Assembly (NCBI GenBank): GCA_037179385.1
Contig: CM074179.1
Span: forward strand, 31,501,903 to 31,565,902
DNA from: Holothuria scabra
Taxonomy: Eukaryota; Echinodermata; Holothuroidea; Aspidochirotida; Holothuriidae
DNA length: 64,000 nucleotides
Reading direction: 5' to 3'
Below, piece after piece: positions 12,001 to 25,000 of the stretch. Both the position numbers and the translations under genes were made by a program. The notes below the pieces were generated by a model. That model saw only the letters and a program-made list of their open reading frames with translations. It did no database searches and had not been told where the DNA came from. Every line of letters begins with the position of its first letter. The first letter of the stretch is position 1.

Positions 12001-13467
12001 AATTGCACATTTTATGCACAACTTTCCAGATTGTGTTTGAATCTTTGTTCAGTACTATATGGACATTTATTCAAAATTCACAGATGGTGTGAGCTGAACT
12101 TATTCTTCTTTAATAAATTATTTAGCATTGCAGCTCTTGAGTTCTAAATTTATGGTATTTTAGGTGTGCTATAAATCACATTCCTCAAGAAATCAGTGCT
12201 AAGTGTTGTAGGTGTACCATTTTTCAAATGTCTGATCCATTTACGGTACCATTGACCCAGTTCCCATTTTTTGGCTGTACAGTAGGTTTGCAAAAATTCA
12301 CGCTTCTCAAAGTTAATTTGACGTACTGTACATGATATGTGTGATTGCACTTGCATGCCAAAAAACTGAAGGCCTGTCATGAGAAATATATGATTAAAAA
12401 CTCATGGAACTTCCTAGATGTTGAGTGTAAATTATCAAGTTATGCCCCATACCAAGGCTATTTCCCAAAATTGGAGCCCAGCTCATGGTTATAATTAACT
12501 GCAGTCCTTTTTCATTCCAGACCTGTCATTAGAGTAGATCTGTCTGGCTCCTAACAAACAAGGAAGTTTTAACATAAATTATTTTTGGTTTTAATAGATT
12601 CAACTCATAAAGCAAAGTATGAACAAGGAACTAAAAGCAAACCATAAAATGACAGGAGGAGAGAAAAAGATGAGTGTGTCAGGTTAAACAGGTATTGTCA
12701 GGTATAATAGGTGTCTGTTAGGTTTTACAGGTATTGTCAGGTATAACAAGTGTCTGTCAGGTATAACATATTGTCAGGTACAACAGGTGTCTGTTGGGTA
12801 ACAAACGGTTTGTCAGGTAAAAGTTATCCTGTCAGGTACCTGTCAGGTAATTGAATGATCCCTGTTAAAACCCATTAATACTAGTAATATAGTACCTGAC
12901 AACATGCATGTTTAGCAGGTATTGACTGGAATTTTCAGCTAGACTGTAGCAACAATAGATAGAAATATCATACCACTTTGTGAGCCTATAGAGGTTAATC
13001 TTCAAAATGTAGTGTCTATAAAAGTCCTCTCCAAAATTCAGTCAACTCCCATTCCACACAGACAGGTCTGTGTGTGATAACTGGCTTTTGGTGTTTGCCC
13101 AGTACGAAGCAGAGACAGGGTAGCTTGCAACAGTATTCCAACTTTCCAGTGCCGGATCAAGGCCGTCCCGGTTTGTGGAACTTACATTGGTATACTGCTT
13201 GCTGTCGTGGTTTACAAACCAGTGGTCCCAGTTTAAGAAGAGACACGGTTCATGCAGTATTTTACCTCTCAAGGCTTCATTTTAAGGTGCAAATTGCATT
13301 AATGGGGAAATAAAATTTGAGTTTTCAGTGGACAGTGTCTTCTTATGCATCAAAGAGACAATCACTTCTGAAAACCTCCACTTTTTGGAGGAAATATCAC
13401 ATTGATGTTGCCTCCCTTATGTAGAAGTTTAGATAGAAAGTTACATTTTTTACACCTACTGCACAGT
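12001..13467. other. No gene recognised apart from the GTCAGGTA repeat
   Basis: A locally GC-richer patch at 13135-13185 has opposing short frames without recognisable motifs. Confidence 0.45.
12680..12850 (+). repeat. Degenerate GTCAGGTA tandem repeat
   Basis: GTCAGGTATAACAGGTGTCT-like units with variations, alternating CAGGTATTGTCAGGTATAA and GGTGTCTGTTAGG, about five to eight copies. Confidence 0.75.
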
Positions 13468-13525
13468 ATCATCCCCTCCCCCCATTCTATCCCCTCCCCC
13501 CATCCTATCCCGTCCCCCATCCCAT
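13468..13525 (-). repeat. C-rich repeat, potential G-quadruplex on the minus strand
   Basis: ATCCCCTCCCCCCATTCT, TATCCCCTCCCCCCATCC and TATCCCGTCCCCCATCCC are three imperfect 18-base units. The complement has at least four runs of four or more G. Confidence 0.7.
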
Positions 13526-13584
13526 TGCAATGCAATTGTGACTGTTTCAATAAGTGTCGATCTTGTGTGATTGGAATATTTTGT

Positions 13585-14005
13585 ATCTGAAAACATGTTT
13601 GAAAGTAGGAAACTTGGACAGATTTCATGTTTAACTGTTCATGTAGTGTGTCAAGATAAAGATGCTGAATGATTTCTGGAGAGGTCAAAGGTCATCTGGG
13701 GTCATCAGGGGTCACTAGAGGTCAAAGTCTGAATCATTATTACCACAGTATCTCATGGAAAATGAAGCAGTTTCTGATAAATTTAATACTTCCTATGTGG
13801 ATGTATTACAGTTAAAAAAGATCAGTATTGTTTTAGTGGTAAAGTTAAAGGTCATCTGGGGTCACCAGGGGTCAAAATTTGCATGATTTTGTAAGGTTTA
13901 TACTGTATTTCATGCATAGGCTGCTATTAATTTAGGATAACAAGATGCAAATTTTTACGTGTGGAGGTAAAAGGTCATGTGGGGTTACCAAGTATCAAAC
14001 TATTT
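13585..14005 (+). repeat. Degenerate remnant of the subfamily A monomer array
   Basis: GGAAACTTGGACAGATTTCA at about 13608, then GAGGTCAAAGGTCATCTGGG at 13680 and similar segments near 13848 and 13970, give about three decayed units. No hairpin ends were found nearby, so this is an old fragment. Confidence 0.7.
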
Positions 14006-14399
14006 ATCTTGTTTTACACAATTTATCACAAAAGGTCTGGAACATTAGAAAATCTTGCCCCGTGAAATGATCATTTATACTCTGACCTAGATTTCCAAAT
14101 CCAGCACTGAAATGATGTATTTTTGGAGTTTGCCTTTAGATAATGGATTTTCACCTTGGTGAGGACTGATTTGTTATTTACATGTAAGATGTAAAAATGA
14201 ATAGAATTGAATTAAGTGGCTGAATTAGTTATCAAATGAATTTTAAATCATGAAAATCAGACCAGTCAGATTTAATGGAGTTAATGCACTGCATTAAAAT
14301 AACATCAAAAAATGCAAGCATAGAACGAAATATTTTTAGGCTAGTTTGTCAGGTTATTTATACAGTATTTGGTACAGAAAAATATATGAAACAGGTACT

Positions 14400-14686
14400 T
14401 AAGGGGCCTCACACCCCAAACTGCAATTTTGGTACAGGGGCACCAAAATTCTCAATTGGCTCAGCTCTTTGGCTGACAGCTAATTCAAACAATGCAGAAT
14501 ACCAAAGCTATTGCACAGCATGAATGGTACTGAGAGTGTTTTGATTTTTTCTTTATTCACCTTGAAGCAATAAACTGAGATTGTATCTGGATGAGCATGA
14601 ATTTCAGACAATTGTGGGGGGGACTTAAGTAAGAAGGTTAGGAGAATTGGTACTGTTTGGGGTGAGAGAACTGGGCCTGTAATGTT
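14400..14686 (+). mobile_element. MITE-like element R2, copy
   Basis: It begins near TTAAGGGGCCTCACACCCCA and ends GAGAGAACTGGGCCTGTAA. The inner segments GGCTCAGCTCTTTGGCTGAC and GAGCATGAATTTCAGACAAT align with the other R2 copies. Confidence 0.75.
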
Positions 14687-15480
14687 CTGAAATTGATGAA
14701 AAGCATATGTGAGCATTTAATATATTTTATATTTTCAGCAGGAATTAGTTCTTCCTTCTGGAGCTGCTGCTGTGAACACCTGGTAGAAATACCAAGGTCA
14801 GCATATTATTTGCAGTATTCTATAGTTCAGAAATTGGTTGAGTCGTGACACCATCAGCTAAGTCATGATGCCAAGTTTGAAGGGACAGAATTTTCTAATG
14901 AAACATCCAAAACTCTGACAAACCAGACCAAAAGAAATGGCACATGGCATTTAATTGTTGGACAAAAATATTACAGAAACTTCAGTGCATTTTTGCATTT
15001 CAATTGTTTGTTCCTATGGCTATACACTGTATACACAGTATACTGTTTTTTGCTATTCAAAGAAAGTTAGTTGTATTACAGTACACTGTTGACTTCATCC
15101 ATACAAATCAAATGTCCATACAATATATGAGTGATTGTTGTACAATACTGTACACAGGTATGCATGTAGTTTGCAAATAAACAGTGTCATGTAGTGAAAT
15201 AGGCTACAATAACATATTAAAGTGCAGGAATATGATACATTACCAACTCATCTGCTTAGAGATCCAAACTCTGGTTTTGGGATCATAAACTGGGTATCTG
15301 TTACCAAATCCAATTAAATTTGATTTCTGTGAACATGGCTGATTTATTCTGAGTGACATATGAACCCTTCTTTGCGTAATTAAAGGCTTCCTGTTCATAA
15401 TCTAAACAAGAGGTTAACTCTGCAATCACTGGACAGTTGAGTGACTTATCTGCTGTGTTAATAGGTTGTGTAATCAACTT

Positions 15481-15762
15481 CATTACGTGAAATGGCCCTT
15501 AATAAATCTGCCTACCACTAAACAGCTTAAAATCTGACTTTTGAGTGGTAAGTCTGATTTTTGTTTGATTGTTAACACCCACAGTTTCTGGCCAATCCAA
15601 TGCCTACTGGGTTTTATTATATTTTTACTGATTTTAAGGTTGGAGTAGCTATAAACTGTAGGTGCCAGCATCAAGAAAAAACCCGACTTAACTGCCTAAA
15701 AGTCGGGTTTTAGACTGTGTAGTGGTAGGCAATTTTACTAAGGGCTATTTCACATTATGTGG
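15481..15762. mobile_element. Long-TIR MITE R4, copy 1
   Basis: Left CATTACGTGAAATGGCCCTT and right AGGGCTATTTCACATTATGT begin inverted arms that extend about 50 bases through CTGCCTACCACTAAACAG and its complement. There is a further internal hairpin: AACCCGACTT ... AAGTCGGGTT (15679-15708). 282 bp, non-coding; the frames at 15301-15674 overlap it by chance. Confidence 0.8.
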
Positions 15763-15959
15763 AAAAAGTTCTTCATGGGCCAGGGTTTAAGTGCTATTCT
15801 AGAAGTGATAGTGGTTTGTTACAATAAATAAATTATGAACAGATAAGGAGTGTTTTATTACACCCGACCTCCCTTTTGTGAGGTCTGGTCAGAATGTCCT
15901 TATTTTTAAGCAAGTGTGGTCATAATGTATTTATTATGATAGTTTAACTTTTGTTTGAA

Positions 15960-16050
15960 ATAGAGTCATCGTCAAATCATACGATTTATAGCTTCACGGC
16001 GGCCATCTTGGTGCGCCTTTTTTGTCCCAGCCGGTGGTGACCACCTACAG
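15960..16050 (+). repeat. Short interspersed repeat shared with 49440-49520
   Basis: GCGGCCATCTTGGTGCGCC and TTTTTGTCCCAGCCGGTGGT correspond to GCGGCCATCTTGGTATGCC and TTTTTGTCCCAGTTGGTGGA at 49.47 kb, in the same orientation. Confidence 0.6.
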
Positions 16051-16849
16051 ATAGGACGTATACTTTACGTGCTGTGTCCAATAAATCTGTGGTTCATAAA
16101 TACATGGAGGTTACTGCTATAGCTGAATAAGCTCAACTTTAAGGTTGATCTGTAGCTTGTTCTTAATTCATACTTCCGTACTGTAGTTGTACTGTTAGAA
16201 TATTTAAGAGCAAACATAAAACAGAAATTTAAGGGCTCAAAATAAGATTTAAAAAGCCTGCATAGGCAAATGGCTATCAACTTTTCATAATCTTGAAGGG
16301 CATTATATGTACTTTCAAACAACAATGCAGAACCTGTCATGTAAAAGAGCATTTCAAAGCACTGGAGGAAATACAACTCAAACTAATTGCAGTGTGTGAA
16401 CACTACTGTATGGGACAGCTGCATGCGCTATGATAGTACCCGCAGGGTGTTTAACACCAACTGCTTTATGATCTGTTTTTCACTCTAGTAGTCACTTGCC
16501 CTACCTGTATGCCCACAAATTTATACCCATAACCTCTGCCTTTCAAGAAATAAGTCCCAGGCATTAATTATGTGCTAAAAAACTGTTATAAACAGAAAAC
16601 TACACACAGGTTTGAAATCTCTTAAAGAATGTTCACTCTAAAGTTTCCCTCACACACACAGATAGATATTGGAGAAGTCCCATTACCTCACTGTGTCAGA
16701 AATCATTGAAGTAACATTCAACATGTCTGCGCCTGTAATATTATGATTCTCTGTCAACTACCAACAAATTTCTCAACCATAAATGTTATCGCATTAATTA
16801 TTCCAAGGCATGGTAACCACAGTATGAGAGTGTTTTGATTACAAATTGG

Positions 16850-17012
16850 TGTCTTGTACAGTCACCCTGAATAATAATCATCCTGAATCACCCTGAGCAG
16901 TAAACTCAGATCGTGTCTCTGGATGAGAATGAGTTTAGGCAGTTGTGGAAGGGGCTTACAGTATGTAAAGTACTGTACAGTGCTGAAGGTTAGGAGAATC
17001 AGACCTGTTTGG
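16850..17012 (+). mobile_element. Partial MITE-like element R2
   Basis: Only the 3' half is present (GAGAGTGTTTTGATTACA through GACCTGTTTGGGGTGAGAG). It contains several TACAGTA/TACTGTA motifs (16968-16985) where other copies have a short TTAAGTAAG. Confidence 0.6.
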
Positions 17013-17718
17013 GGTGAGAGTTTTTATAAGGTTAAGTGTACAGTATATTTTGGTCAGAGTTGAGATGTATTGTCTGCTAAGATAACATGGGTAGTTTAAT
17101 TGGCTGCAGCAGTATAAGTTTTGGAACATTTTGGAACAAACAGTTAGAGATGTGGTAATTAGATATTGCAGAGGTACAGTATAATTATAACTCTAATAAG
17201 ACATGTACTGGTAATCCTTGTGGACATTTTAGTGCAAAATTTACAGACTGGTAATTTCAGTTTGTTAATTGTGGAATTTTTCTGTAGTGCACAACTACTG
17301 TAGTACTAATTCTTTCATGATCCACAATGTTTTCAAACCTTCCAGATACTTTAGTACTGGACTATTTCATTAACGTTGTTGGTTTCTGAATTTATTCAAG
17401 ATACATACTGTACATATACTGTATATATTTTCTCTGTCACTTTGAGTCTATTTATAGTAATAAACTGGCAACTGTATCATTTAATTTTATAAGTTTTATT
17501 ATTCTTCTTTGATACCTGCACTGTTAAATTCTCATAATTGGAGTGTTTTCGGGAAATATGATCTGACTTGAAAAAGATATAATGAATAAATGCTGGTAGC
17601 CAAGATGTATCGGCAGCTATAATTGGTTACTGCAGTTATATAGTGCTGCAGGTAATAAACAGATTGAATTAAGCAAATATTTGACATAGGACATATCTAA
17701 GAGTTGGCTCTAATTGTA

Positions 17719-17727
17719 CAGGTAAGA
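17719..17727 (+). promoter_or_regulatory. Candidate 5' splice donor of a leader exon
   Basis: CAG|GTAAGA is a near-consensus donor 320 bases upstream of the acceptor at 18041. It could end the 5' UTR exon of the transporter gene. No promoter element or CpG-rich patch is visible around it, so the true first exon could equally lie elsewhere upstream. Confidence 0.25.
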
Positions 17728-18041
17728 TTTGTTGAGACAAATTATTGCAATCCTTCAAGTTGAGATGATGTAGACCTAACCTAAGGTACTGATGGCATCT
17801 CATGTAGGTACTTACAGTATGCCAAAAATTAAGTAGAAAATATTTTTATGGTGTTTCAAATTCACACCTTTAGAAAATAATTTTATCAATTGGCAGATTT
17901 TCTATTTCTAATCCCAAACAGTGATGCATTTGATTGTTTTTGTTCAAAGTTTTTATTCTATGTTTTATGTTATCATTATATATTGTTTTTTATATTAATA
18001 TTTAGTGTTTTCATTTATATTTGGTTTTTTTTTCTCTACAG

Positions 18042-19099
18042 ATAACATGGCTAATGTACATTGTTGTCCCTTCTAGTGAGAGGATGCACACGGACTACTA
18101 AAATGGAGGCAAATGGAGAAGTCACCCCCCTTATAGCAGGGGTCAACTCAAACCTTCCCAAGACTAGAGGAGCGTTAACTGCATCTAAAAGATGGATAAC
18201 AGTGGAACCAATTTTAATGATAGCTTCGTTTGGTTACGGTATTTTACTAGTCGTCATATCACAATACATTCACAAGCATTTTATCGATCACTATGTCCAC
18301 AATACAACTCTCAAAAACTTTTCGCTTTGTGATGCTAACGCCTCTGAAGAGCAGATGCATATTAATGACAAGGTCCAAGCCCAAACATCACTTTGGACCA
18401 CTTTCCTCACTATCTGTTTAGCAGTAACAGGTCTTCCAGTTTGTACCCTCCTCGGAGCCCTTAGTGACCAAATAGGTCGTAAGGTTCCCCTTATTCTGCC
18501 AATGGTCGGGCTTTTTCTTTGTTTTTGTTGTAGTATTGTTACCATTCACTTTGAACTTCCCCTGTGTGTGTTCATCGTAGCAGTGGTACTACTGGGGCTT
18601 TCAGGAGGATTCATGCTCATTGTGACCATAAGTTATGCATACATTGCAGACATAACAACAGAGAAGAATCGCATGTTTCGTATTGTATTACTGGATGTGT
18701 TGCTCTTTTTAATGGTAGGGTTTCCGCAAATAGCCGTTGGTTATGTTATCACGCACATGGGATTTAGTGTACCCTTCATCGTGGCTGCAGCAATGACATT
18801 GATAGGTCTTGGCTATGCAATAACTCCTGGTTGTTTGGTAGAGACGGTAGAGTCTAATCGTGAGCATACCAAGCAGCCAATCAAAACAGCCGTAAGGGAC
18901 ATCATCCAGGTCTTCAAAGTCACTGAAAACAATCGCCATTGGATTACTATCTTTTATCTTTTGATAATACTATTCATGATTGGCTTAGGGACCCAATCAA
19001 TCTCTGTTACATCCATATATGCTATGGGGAGTCCTTTCTGTCTCACACCGGAGGAAATGGGTCTCTTTATATTTGCTGGCCTTATGAGCACAGCATTGG
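18042..19099 (+). CDS. SLC46-like gene, first coding exon (5' UTR part plus residues 1-333)
   Basis: A long T-rich tract ends in CTCTACAG at 18034-18041, so this exon is spliced to an unseen 5' UTR exon. Translation starts at the ATG at 18103 (context actaaaATGG, A at -3 and G at +4). The open frame upstream of this ATG has no earlier in-frame ATG and meets a stop at 18052. The exon encodes TM1 through most of TM8 and ends at TTGG|GTAAGT (donor 19100), splitting a Gly codon (phase 1). Reading past the donor gives only two residues and a stop, as expected for intron. Confidence 0.88.
18047..18101 (+). promoter_or_regulatory. Two overlapping upstream ORFs before the transporter start codon
   Basis: In the leader part of the first coding exon, ATG at 18047 opens a nine-codon frame ending at TAG 18074-18076. 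A second ATG at 18054 opens a fifteen-codon frame (with an internal ATG at 18084) ending at TAA 18099-18101. That stop lies one base before the main ATG at 18103. Such uORFs usually reduce translation and may allow reinitiation. This is inferred from position only. Confidence 0.45.
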
Positions 19100-22000
19100 G
19101 TAAGTATTAATACTTTTATCCACTGAATATGCTGTGGCGTTGCTTATGAAGGCAACAAACTCTGGACACTCCAGTACATCGAAGATAGTGTGGAGTGTAA
19201 CTGGTGTCCGAGTTTGTTATGTGATGTGTCCCCTCAAGTGATCTAAAGTATTCTTTCATTGCGTTCACACTGCATGAAAAGCAGTTAACACATACTTGAC
19301 TGGCCTGCTTGCTATAACCTCAAATGTGATGTAACTTTTCATGTATTATAGTATTGGAAGTTTCATCAATTAACCAGATGTGAAACCTGAACTCTATGTG
19401 TATGTATTATGCTTTATTTCCTCCCTGATGTGATACAGTAAGATATGCTATACTGTAGTCAAGCAGAGAAGGAGAATGTTTCAAAAAGTAAGAAGGAAAG
19501 TTTCAGCATGTGTGTCACCTAACAAACCCTAGGCATGGTCAGTCAATAGTGGCATGCACACCCACCTCTCCATCTCCAACTGTGTGTTGCCAGGTGATTA
19601 TGAACAGTGATATCTGATAATATCGAATAAGACAGTATTTGCTCCTGTGGTTCCTAACTGGGGGCCAAGTGGTACCAGCAAACATGCCTACAACTGGGTA
19701 CTGTAGTAGGAAAGCTTTTCAGATAATTTTAGTGAATTTTGTGTAATAATGAAATGTATTAACATGGGAAATCACTTTTATGTGTACCAGCTAAGGGGTA
19801 TGGGGAGGCCAAAAAGTTGGGCACCACTGTCAATTGCAATTAAGGTCTTTTATGATAGAAACAAAATATTCCAGACCATGTCCTCCAAACCTTGTAGCAA
19901 TACCTTTTACCTAACTCAATATATCTCATTGTATTTTGGTCTTCACCTACCATTCTGCCGGTACATTTTACCAAGGGTTTATTAGCTTACCATGCAGATA
20001 TGGTAAGTACATTAAAGGTATAAATGGTATATATAGGGTGATAGGAGTTAGGTTTCATCCCTCATAGACTCCCAAACCAGGGAGTTTGGGAGATACAGTA
20101 TCAAAGATAAGTTTTTTTTTATAAAAAATACTGTATTAATACCTCCACTTCTCAATAAGATAATAGGATATGTAAAGCGGGCACATTGCCCCAGAATTTA
20201 CTTAATTTTGCTTCATAATTGAAGGTCATGTTTTTTCCTTGAAATTTGATACTGTGGGAATGTTTGGATGTCTTTTCCATAAGTTTTATCATAAACCCTA
20301 CAACGTACAGTATGTATGGTATAGCAAACAATGTTGCTAAATACTGAGTCCTAGCAGCTGCATCATTTTCATAAAGATATTGACAGGGTTCACACAGCCT
20401 GGAAGTGTCATTAAATTTTTTAAAACTGGCAGCAGTTTTGGAAAAGTCAAGAAATTTAACCTGGAAGCAGTCCCTTAATTTTTGATTCCTTGCCGAAGGC
20501 AGGCAAGGAATCTATTCGATGGTGATGTCGTGTGTATAGGTGTGTGTGTGTGTGTGTATGTGACGCTTTGGCTTGTAAACACGATATCTCAAGAAGGGTA
20601 AGTGTGACTAACCTCATATTTGGTGTGTAGGTTGGTCATATTGAGTAGATGATCCCTATTTTTTTGGTGGAGATCAAGGTCATTTGGGGTCACGAGAGGT
20701 CAAAAGGTCAAAACCTTGTAAACACGATATCTCGAGAACGGTACATGTGACTATGCTCATGTGGTGCGTGGGTTGGTCATATTGAGTAGATGATCCCTAT
20801 TGTTTTTGGTGGAGATCAAGGTCATTTGGGGTCACGAGAGTTCAAAAGGTCAAAACCTTGAAAACACGATATCTCGAGAACGGTACATGTGACTATGCTC
20901 ATGTGGTGCGTGGGTTGGTCATATTGAGTAGATGATCCCTATCAATTTTCGTGGAGGTCAAAGGTCATTTGGGGTCACGAAAGGTCAATAGGTAAATTCC
21001 TTAGAAATTGCTTGTAAACACGGTATCTCAAGAAGAGTAAGTGTGGCTAACCTCATATTTGGGTGTGTGCATTGGCCATATTGAGTAGATGATCCCTATT
21101 GTTTTTGGTGGAGATCAAAGGTCATGGGGGGTTACGAGAGGCCAAAAGGTCAAAACTTCTTAAACATGATATCTCGAGAACGGTACATGTGACTATGCTC
21201 ATATTTGGTGTGTGGGTTGGCCATATTGAGTGGATGATTTCTATTGTTTTTGATGGAGGTCAAAGGTCATTTGGGGTCATGAGAGGTCAAAAAGTCAAAA
21301 CTTCGTAAACAAGATATCTCGAGAACGGTACATGTGACTGTCCTCATATTTAGTGTGTAGGTTGGTCATATTGATTAGATAATCCCTATTGATTTTCGTG
21401 GAGGTCAAAGGTCATTTGGGGTCACGAGAGGTCAATAGGTAAATTCCTTAGAAATTGCTTGTAAACACGGTATCTTAAGAAGAGTAAGTGTGACTAATCT
21501 CATATTCGGTGTGTGCATTGGCCATATTGAGTGGATGATCCCTATTGTTTTTGGTGGAGGTCAAAGGTCATTTGGGGTCACAAAAGGTCAAAAGGTCAAA
21601 ACTTTGTGAACACGATATCTCAAGAACGGTACATGTGACTGCGCTCATGTTTGGCGAGTGTGTTGGCCATATTGAGTAGATGATCCCTATTGTTTTTGGT
21701 GGAGTTCAAAGGTCATTTGGGGTTATGAGAGGTCAAAAGGTCAAAACTTCGTAAACACGATATCTCAAGAATGGTACATGTGACTGTGCTCATATTTAGT
21801 GTGTGGATTGTCATATTGAGTAGATGATCCCTATTGATTTTCCCAAAGGTCAAAGTTCATTTGGAGTCGGCATGTTCAAAGCCTGACAAGCTTTCCTGCA
21901 CAGTCTTTCAAGAAAGGTCATTTGTAGGGTCTTGTAACTTGTCATGTAGATGGCACATAGTGAATACATGGTCTCAGAAGTTTTTGGTGGAGGACAAATG

Positions 22001-25000
22001 TCATTTGGGTTCACAACAGGCAAGGGGCCGGATCTCAATGTAGGAAGATTGGATGCCTTGCATGTGTACTTTGTGGGCACATTATGGAACCCTGTTAATT
22101 GAAAAACATTGCAAAGCAATGTCAATGTGAAAAAGCGCCTTACATTTCAGCAGGGAGGAATCACTAAGCCTTTTGGCTTTCTGGTTTACAAGTAAAGAAA
22201 AAAATACTCTGCTTGCATGGAGCATGAGTTTTCTTATGTTCTTCCATGAAGTAGATTATAGGTGTATTCAGAATTTGGTTATGAAATAGTCATTTAAAGA
22301 TCATGAAATAGTCGTGGAAAAGTCATGAAATTTTATTTTCCTTGGAGGTGCAGGAACCATGAACTGAATGCAATATCAAGTTAATGTGCTGTGATACAGT
22401 GATGGTATCACAGATTTCCCACAGTTCACTTTATCTGAAGAAAATATTGCAGTCCTTTATTTTGAAATTAGTATCTTTTGGACAATTAATGCTGCTGAAA
22501 TGCTGTTTTCACCAGTTGAAAAAGCAAAATACAAAATTTCCACACATTTTAAAATCAATGAATTTTGTCTCCTGAATATGCCTTTAATCATTTTTGTGAC
22601 CTGCAGCACTTTTAATAAAAATAGATTAACAGTAAGTCACATTGCACCTGACCACATTTGACTGACCATGCATGGAGACTGGAATATACACTAGCCAAGG
22701 GATCATTTGTTGCCAGGGATTCTGCCAAAAAGCACAATGGGGGGTGGGAAGGGGGGAGGGGGGATTTATAACTGCTTAACCCCAAACTTGTCTAAATTGA
22801 CGCTGCCTCAGGCTTCGGTTACAGTACAAGTGGCTTCAGGGAGACAAAAGCTTCCTTCAAGACCCATGTAAGGTTAATCTGTCCTTTCCCCCCCCCCCCT
22901 TTGGCACTAACCCTGGTACTCCACTGTAAAATGATGAATATTTAAGGGGAAGTGCAGTTACCCCAACATGAAGTAGTGGAGCAGACTGTCCTGTTTCCTG
23001 ATTGGTTCTTGAGAGTTGCAGTATTTGACACCATTTTTTTCTCTCAAATGTGAAATGTACTTGGAGTAACTGGATAGTTTACGTGTATCTTGAATAAGCA
23101 ATAGTGAAGTCCTAAAATTTTTCAAAAGGTACTTTGAAGGGAAGTAAAAGAAGTAGTGAGATTTTGATGGCTGTTCACCTTATGAAAGATGTAAAATTGA
23201 AAGAATTCACTCCAGACTAGGATCTGTCTACATTATGTAGTACAGGAATGTGTGCAAAAAATGACATCAGTTTTAACATTGACCATACTGTATGTGGTTA
23301 CTGTAGAAACAAATTCTTCTCCCAAATTCTGTCTTCATACACATGAGGCAAAATGATGGTTAAGATACTTGTTTACACCTTCTTGATAGTCACATCTTTC
23401 CAATCAACTATCACTTCCTGTTGCTATTTCCACTGTTGCTATTAAATTAAGATGTGCATGTATTTCCTTTTGTGTGACTGGAACAATGTCATTAGGATTT
23501 GCAAGTTCGGGGACTGTTGTTCTTTATATATGCATTCAGAGACTTGAACCTATTTTATGATGTTCTTCCTTTTCAGGATGCATGATAGGGGGTGCTGTTT
23601 TCCCTCTATTTTTTGGTCCTTTTACTATGATGTACATATGTTTCTTCAATACTCAAGTGGGATTCATTGCTACATCTTTAGTAACAACGAAACCCTGGTT
23701 ATATGTAGGTAAGTACAGGAATGCAATAGGTAGATATTGTTGAGAGTATTATTGGGATAAGCTGCTGTTCCATTAAAATCTACCTGCTTTTCGGTCGGGC
23801 TCAATGCTTCTGAATCGTTGAATTTGTTACGTAAGCAAAGTCTTAGCCATCCATAGTTTACCACTACAAATCCAGAATCCATCTTGGAGCTTCGTGTTCA
23901 GCTGTCTTGAGATCAATAAAGTTAAACCAAACGTGTAGCTGATGGTCAACTGTGTACTGCACATATGAAAGCACTGACCTTAATTGGCTCAATGGCCAAG
24001 GGTGCAAAATTTGATCCTCTGATCTCTGTCTACCCAACCTACTGCCATTTTGCTTGCTGCCAGAAGCAGTGGAAAAGAGAAAACAGGCCAGTGAGCCACT
24101 ACTGGAAAAAAGACTGTGGCTAGCTGGACTAAACGAATTGGTTTGAAACAGGGCACTAAAACTCCATGTAACCTAACCTAACCTAACCTGCATCATGTGA
24201 CCATATGAGGAAAGATCAACATTTGCTTTCATTACATGATGATTTTGATCCCTGCCTTTACAAAAAAATAGACCAGCAGCCCAGAGCATTTTGATCAAAC
24301 GAACAAGGTACTAATGTTTGACCACACCAGCATACCTTGTGTAATCTGCCTTATGCAGAAATGGGTGTCTGCCAGGGACCCTCTGCTGCATGTGGTCCAC
24401 GTGGGCCACAAAATGAGGCTCAAAAAAACATTCGATCAAACATTGCAGGTACCACAGGAAACCAATTTAAGGTAAATAAGTACATCATATAGAGCATCAA
24501 ATGGCCTCTGCCAGACAAATTATCTGCTGCATAGGGCCCGACAGACATGCAAGAAGGGCCACAAAATGTTGGGCTCGATCAAACATTAGAGGTACCACAT
24601 GAAACAAATTGCAAATGAATGTTTACATCACACAATGTATGGAATGGCCCATGCAAGACAAATTATTTGCTGCATAGGGCCTGACAGACATTCAAGAAGG
24701 GCCACAAAATGTTGGGCTCGATCAAATATTAGAGGTACCATATGAAACAAATTGCAAATGAATATTTACATCACACAGTGTATGGAATGGCCCATGCAAG
24801 ACAAATTGACTGCTGCAAAGGGCCTGCCAGACAGCCCTCAAACATACCCCATAGGCCCAAATGTAGTGCAAATGACCTTGGGAAAAGATTTCAAATACCA
24901 CTTGAAGCCAATTTGTAATTATCTAGTGTATCATGCAGAGTTCAGAAATACTCATGCCATATACAAATTGTTTGCTGCATACACTATGAACAAGAGAACC

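Larger units (their letters stand above)
14690..18041. other. Upstream region of the transporter gene, no coding exon seen
   Basis: Contains R4 (15481-15762), a short repeat (15960-16050), partial R2 (16850-17012) and a high density of TACTGTA/TACAGTA motifs (16960-17420). The promoter and first exon probably lie here or further left, but no TATA/initiator pair or CpG-rich patch can be defended. Confidence 0.4.
19100..23576 (+). other. Intron of the SLC46-like gene carrying a subfamily B tandem-repeat element
   Basis: This 4477-bp phase-1 intron contains an inverted partial copy of the 7.8/27.8-kb repeat at about 19170-19390, the full B1 element at 20481-22187, C- and G-rich runs at 22738-22762 and 22883-22900, and a MITE-like copy at 22945-23170. 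No further coding exon was recognised. Confidence 0.7.

Noticed and set aside
24172..24190. CCTAA repeats suggesting telomeric sequence
   Set aside because: Only about three units at the 3' end of a SINE fragment; a tail microrepeat is the simpler reading.
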